This document shows, one piece after another, positions 40,261 to 49,600 of a stretch of DNA of 64,000 bases (position 1 is its first letter; every line of letters begins with the position of its first letter). The DNA is from a virus, in the IMG/VR virus record IMGVR_UViG_3300008113_000015, positions 62,001-126,000 of that record; one strand, written 5' to 3'. The notes under the pieces were generated by a model. It was not told where the DNA came from. It ran no database searches and worked only from the letters and a program-made list of their open reading frames with translations. The position numbers were made by a program, and so were the translations under genes.

Positions 40261-41658
40261 ATGCAACAATTCTTTTACGATGACCAAATACGTCGTTTCT
40301 TACTGCAATTTACTAGAATCTTTTCAGGGTTCCAAATAGAGTACGGCCGAGATTCTGCCAATCCTGACCAGTATGCGCTGTTGCGTGTGCCAGTTCGTTA
40401 CGGTGATGCCAGTCGAAATGCGCAGACTATCATTCAAGAAAACTCAGCCAACAGTTTGCCCAGCTCACCGTTGATGACTTTTTATATTGCAGGACTGGAC
40501 TACGATCGTCCACGCATGCAAGAACCTTACTTTGTGTCTCGCTTTGCAGTCAAACAACGTACCTACGACACTGTTACAGAAACCTACGAAACTTCCCAAG
40601 GCAATGCGTTCACTATTGAACGACTAATGCCTGTGCCCTACAAGCTGACCTTGAACTTGGATATTTGGACCACAAACACCAATCAAAAGATGCAGTTACT
40701 TGAACAGATTTTAACCTTGTTCAATCCTTCACTGGAAATACAAAGCACAGACAACTACATTGACTGGACTAGTTTGAGCGTAGTTGAATTAGAAAGTGTG
40801 CAATGGTCTAGTAGAACTATACCTATATCCACAGAAAATCCCATAGATATTTGCACGTTGCGATTTAACTTGCCTATCTGGATCAGTTCTCCTGCCAAGG
40901 TCAAGAAACTGGGAGTGATCGAACGTGTGATTGCCAGCATGTACGATGCGCAAGGAGATTTACGAGATGCAGTGACCAACAGTGATTTGTTGCTGGGTAC
41001 ACGTCAGGTTATAACACCTTTCAACTACAAAATTATGTTGATTGGCAACAGCATACAAATACTGCAAGAGCGTGCAATTGTGGATCAACCAAATACTAGC
41101 CTAGAACCGCCAGACATTGTGAGTGGCAGCGGGCTACTATGGCCTGCTGTGATTGGCATGTATGGCGTACTGAGGCCTGGTATCAGTCAAATACGACTAA
41201 CACAGCCCGATGGTTCAGAAGTGGTTGGCACAATAGTGGTTGATCCCAACGATGAACGTTTTGTGTTGTTTAGCGTGGACCAAGACACAGCACCTCAAAA
41301 CACCATGCTACCAGTGAATGCCGTGATCAACCCCTTGATCAGTGCGCCTGGCAACGGGTTACCAGCAGCAGTTGCTGGACAACGATACTTGTTGACTGAG
41401 GGTACTGGTGCAGTGAACAACGCATTTCCTGCAACAGCCTGGTTGGGTGCGTCAAACCGTCCTGTAGTAGCGCAAGAAAACGACATCATTGAATACAACG
41501 GTAGCTGGTGGGATGTAACTTTCTACGCACAGCAACAAACACAAATTCAATACATAAGTAACCTCACCACAGGCATACAGTACGAATGGACAGGCGGCTC
41601 ATGGATCAAAAGCTATCAAGGAATTTACCCCGGCGGCGACTGGAGTCTGGTATTGTGA
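40261..41658 (+). CDS. 15: Tail terminator gp15-like, enlarged
   Basis: A 465-aa protein; T4 gp15 is 272 aa. The N-terminal half matches gp15: FFYDDQIRRFLLQFTRIFSG, LLRVPVRYGDASRNAQ, LMPVPYKLTLNLDIWTTNTN, KMQLLEQILTLFNPSLEI and TLRFNLPIWISSPAKVKKLG. The C-terminal half adds a beta-rich module ending with YNGSWWDVTFYA and YEWTGGSWIKSY. gp15 caps the tail tube/sheath. ATG 40261 is 3 nt after the gp14 stop; its own stop overlaps the Nudix GTG. Confidence 0.82.
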   Translation: MQQFFYDDQIRRFLLQFTRIFSGFQIEYGRDSANPDQYALLRVPVRYGDASRNAQTIIQENSANSLPSSPLMTFYIAGLDYDRPRMQEPYFVSRFAVKQRTYDTVTETYETSQGNAFTIERLMPVPYKLTLNLDIWTTNTNQKMQLLEQILTLFNPSLEIQSTDNYIDWTSLSVVELESVQWSSRTIPISTENPIDICTLRFNLPIWISSPAKVKKLGVIERVIASMYDAQGDLRDAVTNSDLLLGTRQVITPFNYKIMLIGNSIQILQERAIVDQPNTSLEPPDIVSGSGLLWPAVIGMYGVLRPGISQIRLTQPDGSEVVGTIVVDPNDERFVLFSVDQDTAPQNTMLPVNAVINPLISAPGNGLPAAVAGQRYLLTEGTGAVNNAFPATAWLGASNRPVVAQENDIIEYNGSWWDVTFYAQQQTQIQYISNLTTGIQYEWTGGSWIKSYQGIYPGGDWSLVL

Positions 41659-42086
41659 ACGCAGTAGGTGTTTGGTTTCGAAGCAACCAAACCAATCGTT
41701 ATCTGTATCTACTAAGAAACGATGCCAAGCACCCAGGAACCTGGGGGCTGCCAGGTGGTAAAATTGAACCAGGTGAAACCTTGCTAGGTGGCATGGAGCG
41801 AGAATGCATCGAAGAGCTAGGTAGCTTTCCTGCATATCGTCGACTGGTACCCATTGAAAAATTTACTTCAGCTGACAATAAGTTTGTATATCACACATTT
41901 GTATGTGTGGTAGATGATGAATTTGTTCCTGTGCTCAACAACGAGCACTTGGGCTATGCCTGGATTGACGAAGGCACATGGCCCAAACCTTTGCATCCCG
42001 GGCTTTGGAGTACTGTGAATATGGACACAGTACAAAACAAAATCCTGCGTGTTGCGCAGGATTTTGTTGTTTCCAAACAGGCCTGA
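41655..42086 (+). CDS. Nudix hydrolase
   Basis: About 143 aa from GTG 41655, which overlaps the gp15 stop as GTGA; reading from the upstream in-frame ATG is unlikely. The Nudix box is complete: GGKIEPGETLLGGMERECIE followed by ELG, with the REx2EE catalytic Glu residues, after the NTP-type LPGGK. T4 NudE and related phage enzymes hydrolyse ADP-ribose, Ap4A or damaged nucleotides; specificity is not visible here. The last codons double as a bidirectional terminator hairpin (42037-42067). Confidence 0.9.
   Translation: MNAVGVWFRSNQTNRYLYLLRNDAKHPGTWGLPGGKIEPGETLLGGMERECIEELGSFPAYRRLVPIEKFTSADNKFVYHTFVCVVDDEFVPVLNNEHLGYAWIDEGTWPKPLHPGLWSTVNMDTVQNKILRVAQDFVVSKQA
42037..42067. terminator. Bidirectional terminator inside the end of the Nudix gene
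   Basis: A perfect 13-bp inverted repeat, ACAAAATCCTGCG (42037-42049) and CGCAGGATTTTGT (42055-42067), with a 5-nt loop. The A-rich 5' arm and T-rich 3' arm give U tracts in both directions, so it can end the plus-strand unit and also the minus-strand fibre unit after 42087. It is encoded in frame within the last 17 codons of the Nudix gene. Confidence 0.85.
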
Positions 42087-45000
42087 TCAGGCTTGAGATT
42101 CTTGGAATTGCAATTGAACTTCTCCCACTGGACTTGACTGTGTGGTCAATGCGGTAAGTTGCACTGCCAACACTTCAGGTCCGTTGGGATAGGTTCCTGT
42201 GCCTGGTATACCACTGGTTCCAATCTGTTTAACTGAGCTCAAATCCAGCACTCCCGAATTGGTAGTAGATATCGGGATAGCAAACAGCCTTTCGCCGCCA
42301 CTTAGTTCAGTGGTAATAGCTTGAATGGTCATGTTTAAATCGTTAGACGGGGTGCCCCCACCCAACGCATTGCCCAAAATCTTCACAGTATCTCCCACAG
42401 CATAACCTGTACCAGCATTTTGTATTGAGATCTGAGTGGTTGAATTAGTGTAACTTGTACCAGAAGCCGTTAACTGTACTGTGACGTTGGCTGAGGACCC
42501 TGAGCTTGACACGTTGGTCAACGTTAATCCACTGAAGGTTCTAATCGCTGATCCGCCAAACAGCACTTTGGTACCTGACTTGGAGAAGCCGCCAGTAGTA
42601 CCAAACAAACTGGATGTTACACCGCCTGTGGTTTCACCGGTATATCGCGGAGCAGTTGCAAACTGTGTGAAACTAGGTTGGAATCCTCCACCCAAATTGT
42701 TCAGCCCTGACCAAGTGGTATTAGCTGAATCAATGTTGTTGGGGTTGAGAATACCTTCAACCAAGTATCGGCCAGCACTTACTTGAATGTTGAGATTGCT
42801 CAGTGTTAGTTGGGCTCGATTGATCAAGGTGCGTACACCCAAATCACCAATAATACCATCGCTTACACTAGGACTCAATCGCATGGCAAACACTGTTTGC
42901 TTTGCGCCAATGGTACCTGGCAAACCATAGTTGGTACGGTTGAATGTAAATTGATAACCTTCGTCGCCGTCAAAATTACCGTCCATGATCACTGAACTAC
43001 CCCAGTGGTTGACCAACGGAGCACAGGTATTACTGATCAAGATTACACCAGTGTTATCTGTATGGCTTGCGGCAGCACTAGAAGTAAAGCTACGACTAGC
43101 TCCATCTACCCATTGGTCGAATGTAGCTGCTCGTGTAACTCCTGTGAGTGTGTTTCCGCTCTTGCCTGAATACTTGATAATTTCACTATCAATCATCACA
43201 AACACAGGATAGGTAACACTGGCTGCAGGATACTGGCTAGCATCACGCAAGTCTATAGTAGTTTGGCTGTCATTGATTGCGCCATCTAAACTTGACACTG
43301 GAGTTTCATTGACTGCTTCGTAGCGACCAGGCAAGTTACCTGAACGCATGTATGCTTCGTTGTTCAAGTTGTTGTTGGGTCTACGATGCGCAGGAATCAT
43401 AGTACCTTGTTGGCCTCGAATCATCCATTGTACATAGCCAGCACCGTACCATGAATATTCTACTCCCAACATCTGCATTTTGTTTGCGTCTACAGTGAAA
43501 CCACTGGGTCCTGTACCATCCAATGTATCAACGTTGAAATCGTCTTGAACCACGCGAATTTCCTGGCGAAGAGCCATTTTTACACGTACTTGATTGGACA
43601 CTCCGCGGAATGTAGGCACCACTGTCATACGATTGTTGTCCAACACTGATGTCACTGTGTGTGTCATACCTTGTATAACAACTATGTCGCCGTTGTTGAG
43701 TTGGTCTTGGAAACGGCAAGTGCCATCACCTGTTACCAAATTTGATCCCACACCCACTGACACTAGGCCAGCTAGTTGGAAGGTGCTTGAACGTTGTACC
43801 ACGTTCAGTGTTTGGCCGTTGTGTTCCCAGAACAAACCGTTTTGATCATCAAAGATACCGGCTCGTACACTAGAACCGTGCCATTGTGTCACAGAAATTC
43901 GTGGTTGTTGACCCAACTCAGGTGCAACACTGCCTAAGGTGTTTTGTGCTTGAACTACAAAGCTGATATCACTGCCGATACTGGTTACTGTGTAGTTGGT
44001 GTCATTGTATCCTGAGGTGGTTACACCACTGATTGTAATAGTTGCTCCAGGGTTGAGTCCGTGTTCTAGGTCTGTAGTAACGGTAATGTTGCTACCAGCC
44101 GCGGTTCCTGCTGCTACAATTCCTGCAATGTCAAATGTGGGCTTGAGCATACTACCTGATGTAAACAAGATACCTTTACCAGATTGATAGCGGAAATATT
44201 TCTTGGTCTGTCGAACAGCGGCTGCTCCTCGAGTAGGAGTACCAGTGCTCAATACAACACCACCATCAAACGGTCTTGGTAAGAATGCAGCATTGCTACG
44301 AACGTTGATAACACCTGCAAGGCTACCGCTTACCGCTGCACCTGATTTGGCAGTGTAGGCAAAAGTAGTGGTACTGGGCACAGCAGTAACAAAGAAACTG
44401 CCGGTAGCATAGGCCTGGTTTGTTCCTGACGACAGCGCAACCAAAATTGGAGTTCCTGGGACCAGACCGTGAGCATACGTAGTTGTTACGGTGATAGTAC
44501 TAGGCGTTAATCCGTCGCTGACAATGCTGGCGATGTCAAGATCAGCACCAGTGTACGGGAACGCTTGACGGACCACGCTGTCATATTGATTCAACGGATA
44601 ACCTGGTGCCAAATTTGGTAATCTTCGTGGATAGAAAGCAAAGTTATTGTCATTGGCATAGTAAACATAGCTCACGCCTTCAGCGTTGCTACTAGCTTGG
44701 TTTTGCATACTGACATATTCGCCAGCTGTCAATCCATGGCTGTCTGCGTTGACAGCAACTTGAGGAATATTGGTATTGCCAGTAGCATCATAAATGCCTG
44801 TCATGCGGATCACAGGAGATCCAACCCCAGCAGCAGCCAATGCTGTGGTATTAAACTGACCACGAGCAATTGTTTGTGTTCCGTTGACTGCTGTACTAAC
44901 TGCACTCATATTAACCAGTTCTACGTTGCTACTTAGGCGTTGCATCACTGAGCCAGTGACAAAAGCATTAGCTGGACTTGTGTTGTACCATCCTCGTGTA

Positions 45001-46052
45001 AGCTGCAAAGTTGTACCATTGGTTACTTCATAAACTCTGGCTATTTCAATGTTGTTTACTGCATAAACGTCATTGCCAATGGTAATGTTAGCTGATCCAC
45101 CGTTGGACTGGTTTGACTGTCGAACCACTGTGAGAGCGTTGCCTGCCACGTTAGTCACAGACATTACTTCATAAACATTGGCTGTATCTGTTTCAACTAT
45201 GATATAGCTACCGTCCGAAATACCAGCAGCAGTTACGTTGGCCACGTTAACAGTAGTAGTAGCCACGCTGGTAATGTTGGCCACTGCAACTGTGGTACCA
45301 CCTGTACCAGGATTTCCAATAATGATCAAGTTGTCGCCTACGCTTAACCCAGTAGTGCTGGCCACAGTGAAAGTTCGTTCAGCCGAACTGTTGACATTGG
45401 CTGTCAATCTAGTGCTTACAAACGGAGTCACGTTGCCCTGTGTTTGACTAATAATCAACGCAAAATCATTGGCTACCCACTGTGCTGTACTTTGGTTTTG
45501 CAGTCTCACACTGGTATCTACGTTGCTGGTGATTTGGTCATCGCCCGCTAACATTGTAGCATAACCATTGGTATTGATTACAATGTCTGCACCAATGTCT
45601 TCATAGAAAGCTGGAATATTGTTAATAGTAGCAAAGTTTTGCCACTTGGTATTTTGCAGACCATATTCAAAGTCAGCGTCAATTAGGGCCTGTGGGTTAC
45701 TGATTCGTTCACGTCCAATTGCGTCTAGACCAAAACTCCACGGTTGTACAATCATCTCAGCGTTTTCTACCCAGATAGCCAACTTGTCATTGGGATCCAT
45801 GGCAGAAGTATCAGTGTCCAAGGTAAGTGTTGTAACACCATCGTAGGCTGCAGGGAAGTCGTTGGTTGGGCCTGCTGTCCAGGCCACTGTGCCGCCTAAC
45901 GAAGGATCACCAAAATTGTAGATGCAGATACCGTCTGTTGTGTTATAAATGGCAAGGAATTCAGGCAAATTTACCCGGCCTACTATTTTGACGGTGCCTA
46001 CACCAGCAGTGCTAGGGGTAAAAACGTAATTATTAACTCGTTGTCGTGCCAT
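42087..46052 (-). CDS. Large virion structural/adhesion protein (1321 aa)
   Basis: A 1321-aa protein, among the largest here. N-terminus VNNYVFTPSTAGVGTVKIVG and a DADFEYGLQNTKWQN segment near residue 125 are typical of large virion proteins in bacterioplankton T4-like phages. Many Ig-like/beta repeats follow (GLTAGEYVSM; HGLNPGATITISGVTTSGYND), then a domain shared with 23158-24750 (RAGIFDDQNGLFWEHNGQ; LPGRYEAVN). The C-terminus has FSGLTLTNVSSSGSSANV and NSGVLDLSSVKQIG repeats. Likely a baseplate or fibre-hub component. Confidence 0.75.
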   Translation of the reverse strand: MARQRVNNYVFTPSTAGVGTVKIVGRVNLPEFLAIYNTTDGICIYNFGDPSLGGTVAWTAGPTNDFPAAYDGVTTLTLDTDTSAMDPNDKLAIWVENAEMIVQPWSFGLDAIGRERISNPQALIDADFEYGLQNTKWQNFATINNIPAFYEDIGADIVINTNGYATMLAGDDQITSNVDTSVRLQNQSTAQWVANDFALIISQTQGNVTPFVSTRLTANVNSSAERTFTVASTTGLSVGDNLIIIGNPGTGGTTVAVANITSVATTTVNVANVTAAGISDGSYIIVETDTANVYEVMSVTNVAGNALTVVRQSNQSNGGSANITIGNDVYAVNNIEIARVYEVTNGTTLQLTRGWYNTSPANAFVTGSVMQRLSSNVELVNMSAVSTAVNGTQTIARGQFNTTALAAAGVGSPVIRMTGIYDATGNTNIPQVAVNADSHGLTAGEYVSMQNQASSNAEGVSYVYYANDNNFAFYPRRLPNLAPGYPLNQYDSVVRQAFPYTGADLDIASIVSDGLTPSTITVTTTYAHGLVPGTPILVALSSGTNQAYATGSFFVTAVPSTTTFAYTAKSGAAVSGSLAGVINVRSNAAFLPRPFDGGVVLSTGTPTRGAAAVRQTKKYFRYQSGKGILFTSGSMLKPTFDIAGIVAAGTAAGSNITVTTDLEHGLNPGATITISGVTTSGYNDTNYTVTSIGSDISFVVQAQNTLGSVAPELGQQPRISVTQWHGSSVRAGIFDDQNGLFWEHNGQTLNVVQRSSTFQLAGLVSVGVGSNLVTGDGTCRFQDQLNNGDIVVIQGMTHTVTSVLDNNRMTVVPTFRGVSNQVRVKMALRQEIRVVQDDFNVDTLDGTGPSGFTVDANKMQMLGVEYSWYGAGYVQWMIRGQQGTMIPAHRRPNNNLNNEAYMRSGNLPGRYEAVNETPVSSLDGAINDSQTTIDLRDASQYPAASVTYPVFVMIDSEIIKYSGKSGNTLTGVTRAATFDQWVDGASRSFTSSAAASHTDNTGVILISNTCAPLVNHWGSSVIMDGNFDGDEGYQFTFNRTNYGLPGTIGAKQTVFAMRLSPSVSDGIIGDLGVRTLINRAQLTLSNLNIQVSAGRYLVEGILNPNNIDSANTTWSGLNNLGGGFQPSFTQFATAPRYTGETTGGVTSSLFGTTGGFSKSGTKVLFGGSAIRTFSGLTLTNVSSSGSSANVTVQLTASGTSYTNSTTQISIQNAGTGYAVGDTVKILGNALGGGTPSNDLNMTIQAITTELSGGERLFAIPISTTNSGVLDLSSVKQIGTSGIPGTGTYPNGPEVLAVQLTALTTQSSPVGEVQLQFQESQA

Positions 46053-46055
46053 TTC

Positions 46056-46448
46056 TTAAACTCCAAATATGATTTGATTAGCTGTCAACGTTGCTTGAGT
46101 AGTCGTTGAAAACTTGTTATAACCAATAGTACCATTGGCAATTTTACTGTTGGTCACTGTGCCATCGCTGGGTGTGCCAGTATATAGTGTGTCACCCATA
46201 ATGACACCAAAGAATGGTGTCAATGTTGCCGGCGGTGTGGTAAAACTGATATTTGATCCTGATATACTAAATCCCACTCCAGGGTTCAATACAACATTGT
46301 TCAAGCTTACCATCATTGCATAGGCAGTGGGAGGAGAGAAAGATGTTCCGCCCACGGTGATCGGAAACACTGTGTCTGTGCCGTTGAATGCCGGCGTGTC
46401 CATGTATCTGTATTGCCCAATCTGCGGTGTATTACCCAAGTAAGCCAT
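46056..46448 (-). CDS. Small fibre-cluster protein
   Basis: A 130-aa protein MAYLGNTPQIGQYRYMDTPAF..., beginning like many short tail-fibre attachment proteins (YLGNTPxxG). Later residues YAMMVSLNNVVLNPGVGFSI and PFFGVIMGDTLYTG form a beta fold, with an alpha end (SKIANGTIGYNKFS). AAGGA precedes ATG 46448. It lies between the 1321-aa protein and the repeat fibre gene and probably binds both. Function inferred. Confidence 0.68.
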   Translation of the reverse strand: MAYLGNTPQIGQYRYMDTPAFNGTDTVFPITVGGTSFSPPTAYAMMVSLNNVVLNPGVGFSISGSNISFTTPPATLTPFFGVIMGDTLYTGTPSDGTVTNSKIANGTIGYNKFSTTTQATLTANQIIFGV

Positions 46449-46457
46449 TTGTTTTCC

Positions 46458-46646
46458 TTATAGTCTGCCAACCACAACTTCAATTGTGCCTGACTCTCCG
46501 TTGAAATCTTCCAACGCTTTTCCAATTACACTGCCCAGTGTGGGTGTTGTGCAGGCCATGGCATGACCGTTGCCTGCTGACACCATCATTTGTCCTTTGC
46601 GCACTGTGCCAATGACCTTGACAGGAACTCGTCCCATCAATGCCAC
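46458..46646 (-). pseudogene. Displaced C-terminal module of the fibre gene (other frame)
   Basis: In the +1 frame, the sequence from 46646 to the TAA at 46458-46460 encodes VALMGRVPVKVIG, RKGQMMVSAGNGHAMAC, GSVIGKALEDFNG and TIEVVVGRL. This matches the intact ends of the 958-aa fibre (VALQGRVPCLVQG; KGDMMVSAGNGRAQAC; GAVIGKALENFDG; TIEVVVGRI). About 35 residues present there between FGG and VALQGRV are missing, at a point where GGTGGCA repeats in both parts. An internal deletion with loss of frame best explains it. The next gene's ribosome site starts at this TAA, suggesting it was the original stop. Confidence 0.7.
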
Positions 46647-49600
46647 CAAACTCAACCACTGTTCCTGGCTCATATTCAGCATCTGCTGAATAGTTTTCTG
46701 CCAAGTCGGCATACTGTGCTGTTGTTGCTTTGGCAAACACAGTGTTGAATGTGGTAGTTGTGCTACCGATGTTGCCAACGCCAGTTGATGCACCGTTTAC
46801 AATAGCAGTAGCGGCTGCACCTGAATTCACTGTGATTGCGCCACTTACTGTGAGTGCAGTGAGTGTACCAACACTTGTGATGTTACCTTGCGCGGCTGTG
46901 GTCACTGTACCTGCTGTGGTTGCCGAAGTGGCTGCTCCACTCAATGTAGCAGTAATAGTACCTGCACTAAAGTTACCTGACGCATCACGAGCAACTACTT
47001 TGCTGGCTGTATTAGCACTAGTGGCATCAACTGCGGCTGTAACGGCTGAACTACCATTGTAGCTTGTGCCGGTTAAGTATGTGCCCAAAGTCAGTGCATT
47101 AGTTGCTGTGGCTGTTATAGTTCCCGATCCGCCTAGGGCAATTGCAGTACCGTTAACCGTCAAGCTAGCGTTGGCCAATCTAGCTTGTGCCAATGTGCCT
47201 GATGAAATATTAGTAGCACTGATTGATGTTACGTTTGCACCTGAGCCGTTGAGTGTTCCAATAAAGTTACCGCTGGTGGTGTTACCAGTTACTGCCAAAC
47301 TGCCTAGTGTACCTACACTAGTAATGTTTGTTTGTGAGGCTGTGGTCAATGTACCTACAATGCTAGTACCACTTAGGTTACCTGATGTGATATTGCCAGT
47401 TACTGCCAAACTGCCTAGTGTACCTACACTAGTAATGTTTGTTTGTGCGGCTGTGGTCAGCGTACCAACAATACTTGTGCCTTGCAAGTTACCTGATGTG
47501 ATGTTGCCAGTTACTGCCAAACTAGTCAATGTACCAACACTTGTAATGTTAGCTTGTGCCGCATTAGTCACTGTGGCTGCTGTAGTTGCAGAAGTGGCTG
47601 CACCACTTAGAGTAGCTGTAATTGTATTGGCTGCAAAGTTACCAGCACTATCACGCAATACCACGGTGCTTGCACTGTTGGCAGTGTTTGAACTCAATGT
47701 AACTGTGATATTGCCAGTACCAGCACTGGTAGTAATGCCTGTACCGCTGACAGCAAAATTACCAACACCTGTGTGAGTGTGGTCTGCGCGAGCGTATCTT
47801 AGGCTGGTACCAATTGCGGCTGAACCAATATTGGTTGGAGCCACTGAACTGGCCTGTCCAACTACATAAGCAGTTGTAGCAACTTGGGTAGTATTTGTAT
47901 CTGCCGCAGCAGTGGCAGCAGTGACAATGTTGGTAAATGCAGCGTTGTTGGCAGTGATGTTGCCACTGGCACTAACACTGGCTCCAATTACTGCCGCAAC
48001 AGCAACTAAATTGCCGCCAGCTACGTTAGCAGTAGATGTAATATTGCCTGTGGCTGTAACTAGTCCAGCTGTAACAATGTTTCCGCCTGTGACGTTGCCT
48101 GTAGTTGATACTGAGCCACCAACTGATATAAGACCAGTAGTGAGCAAGTTACCACCAGTAACGTTGCCACTTGCACTTATGGTTGTGGCACCTGTAATAG
48201 CACCAGTTAATGCCAAACTAGCTGCATTGACTGCACCAACGGCTGTAATCAGTCCACCTGTGACAATGTTACCGCCTTGAATGTTGCCAGTGGCTGTAAT
48301 CAACCCCGCTGTGGTAATATTGCCACCAGTAATGTTGGCTGCAGAAACAATGTTTGCTGTGGCTGTTATTCTGCCACCAGTTGTTAAGTTGCCGCCAGTG
48401 ACGTTACCAGTGGCTGTTATCAAACCAGCTGTGGTAATGTTGCCGCCAGTGACGTTACCAGTGGCACTAGCAATACCAGTTACATACACTCCGTCTGTTG
48501 CAGCAACTAATACGTTAGCTGTGCCACCAACCTGTACTGTGACGTCGGAGTTAGCAATTACTCTGACGTTAGATGTGCCATTAGTAAGTTGTGTGGTACT
48601 CAATCCACTCAACAAGGATCCATTGCCTAATATGAAGTTTCCAGATATGTTTCCTGTGGCTGTGATGTTTCCTGTGGCACTTAAAATTGCTGCATTTACA
48701 TTGCCGCCATTGATGTTACCTGTGGCTGAAACTAGTCCGCCTGTGTTGATATTGCTACCTGTGACATTACCTGTAGCAATAACAGCTCCGGTTGCTGACA
48801 CAATAGCGGTATTAACATTGCCGCCATTGATGTTACCTGTGGCTGAAACTAGTCCGCCTGTGTTGATGTTGCTACCTGTAACGTTGCCTGAGCCGCTGAG
48901 TGTGGTTCCAGAAATTGCTGTACCAGTAATGGCTCCACCAGCAGTGATCAAACCAGTACTGATGATGTTTCCACCAGTGACATTGGCTGCACTGGTAATA
49001 TTTCCAGTAGCGGTGATCAATCCACCTGTTTGAACATTGGCTCCGAGTACATTGCCTGCGGCGCTGAGATTGCCTGTAGTAGTGGCCAGTCCTGTGATAG
49101 CAACACCAGTTGAACTAATAGTGGCAATCGTGATACCATTTACGTTTTGAACGATGCTGCCATTAGGGCTAGCAATAATAACTTTAGAATTGGCATTGAG
49201 AATCTGTGTAGTATCAGTACTGATTCCAGTAAGAGCACTACCATTGCCTACAAAGTATGCAGCATCAACATTACCAGACGCACTTACAGTACCAGTAACA
49301 AAATCCTCAAGTACAAAGCTGGCATTGCCGGTATCAACTACTGTGGTAGGTTTGGCAGTTAAGTTACCAAACAGCTTCCATCTTCCGTCAGTGATATCAC
49401 GGAACAGTCCTGAGTATCGTGTGACTCCATCATTGTATTCAGTTACAAAACCCGAATCGTATGTGTCGCCAGGGTTGGCATTGGCCAAGAAAATAAATGG
49501 ATCAGTTACGTCCAGACTGTCGGTGCCTGTTGTGGTAAATGTTCCGTTGACAACAAAGTCGCCCACACAGGTGATATTTTGCCCAACATTCAAGTTGCCA

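Noticed and set aside
41586-41654. Upstream in-frame start for the Nudix gene
   Set aside because: It lies inside gp15 and adds an unconserved Arg-rich stretch. The GTG overlapping the gp15 stop leads straight into the NAVGVWF strand.
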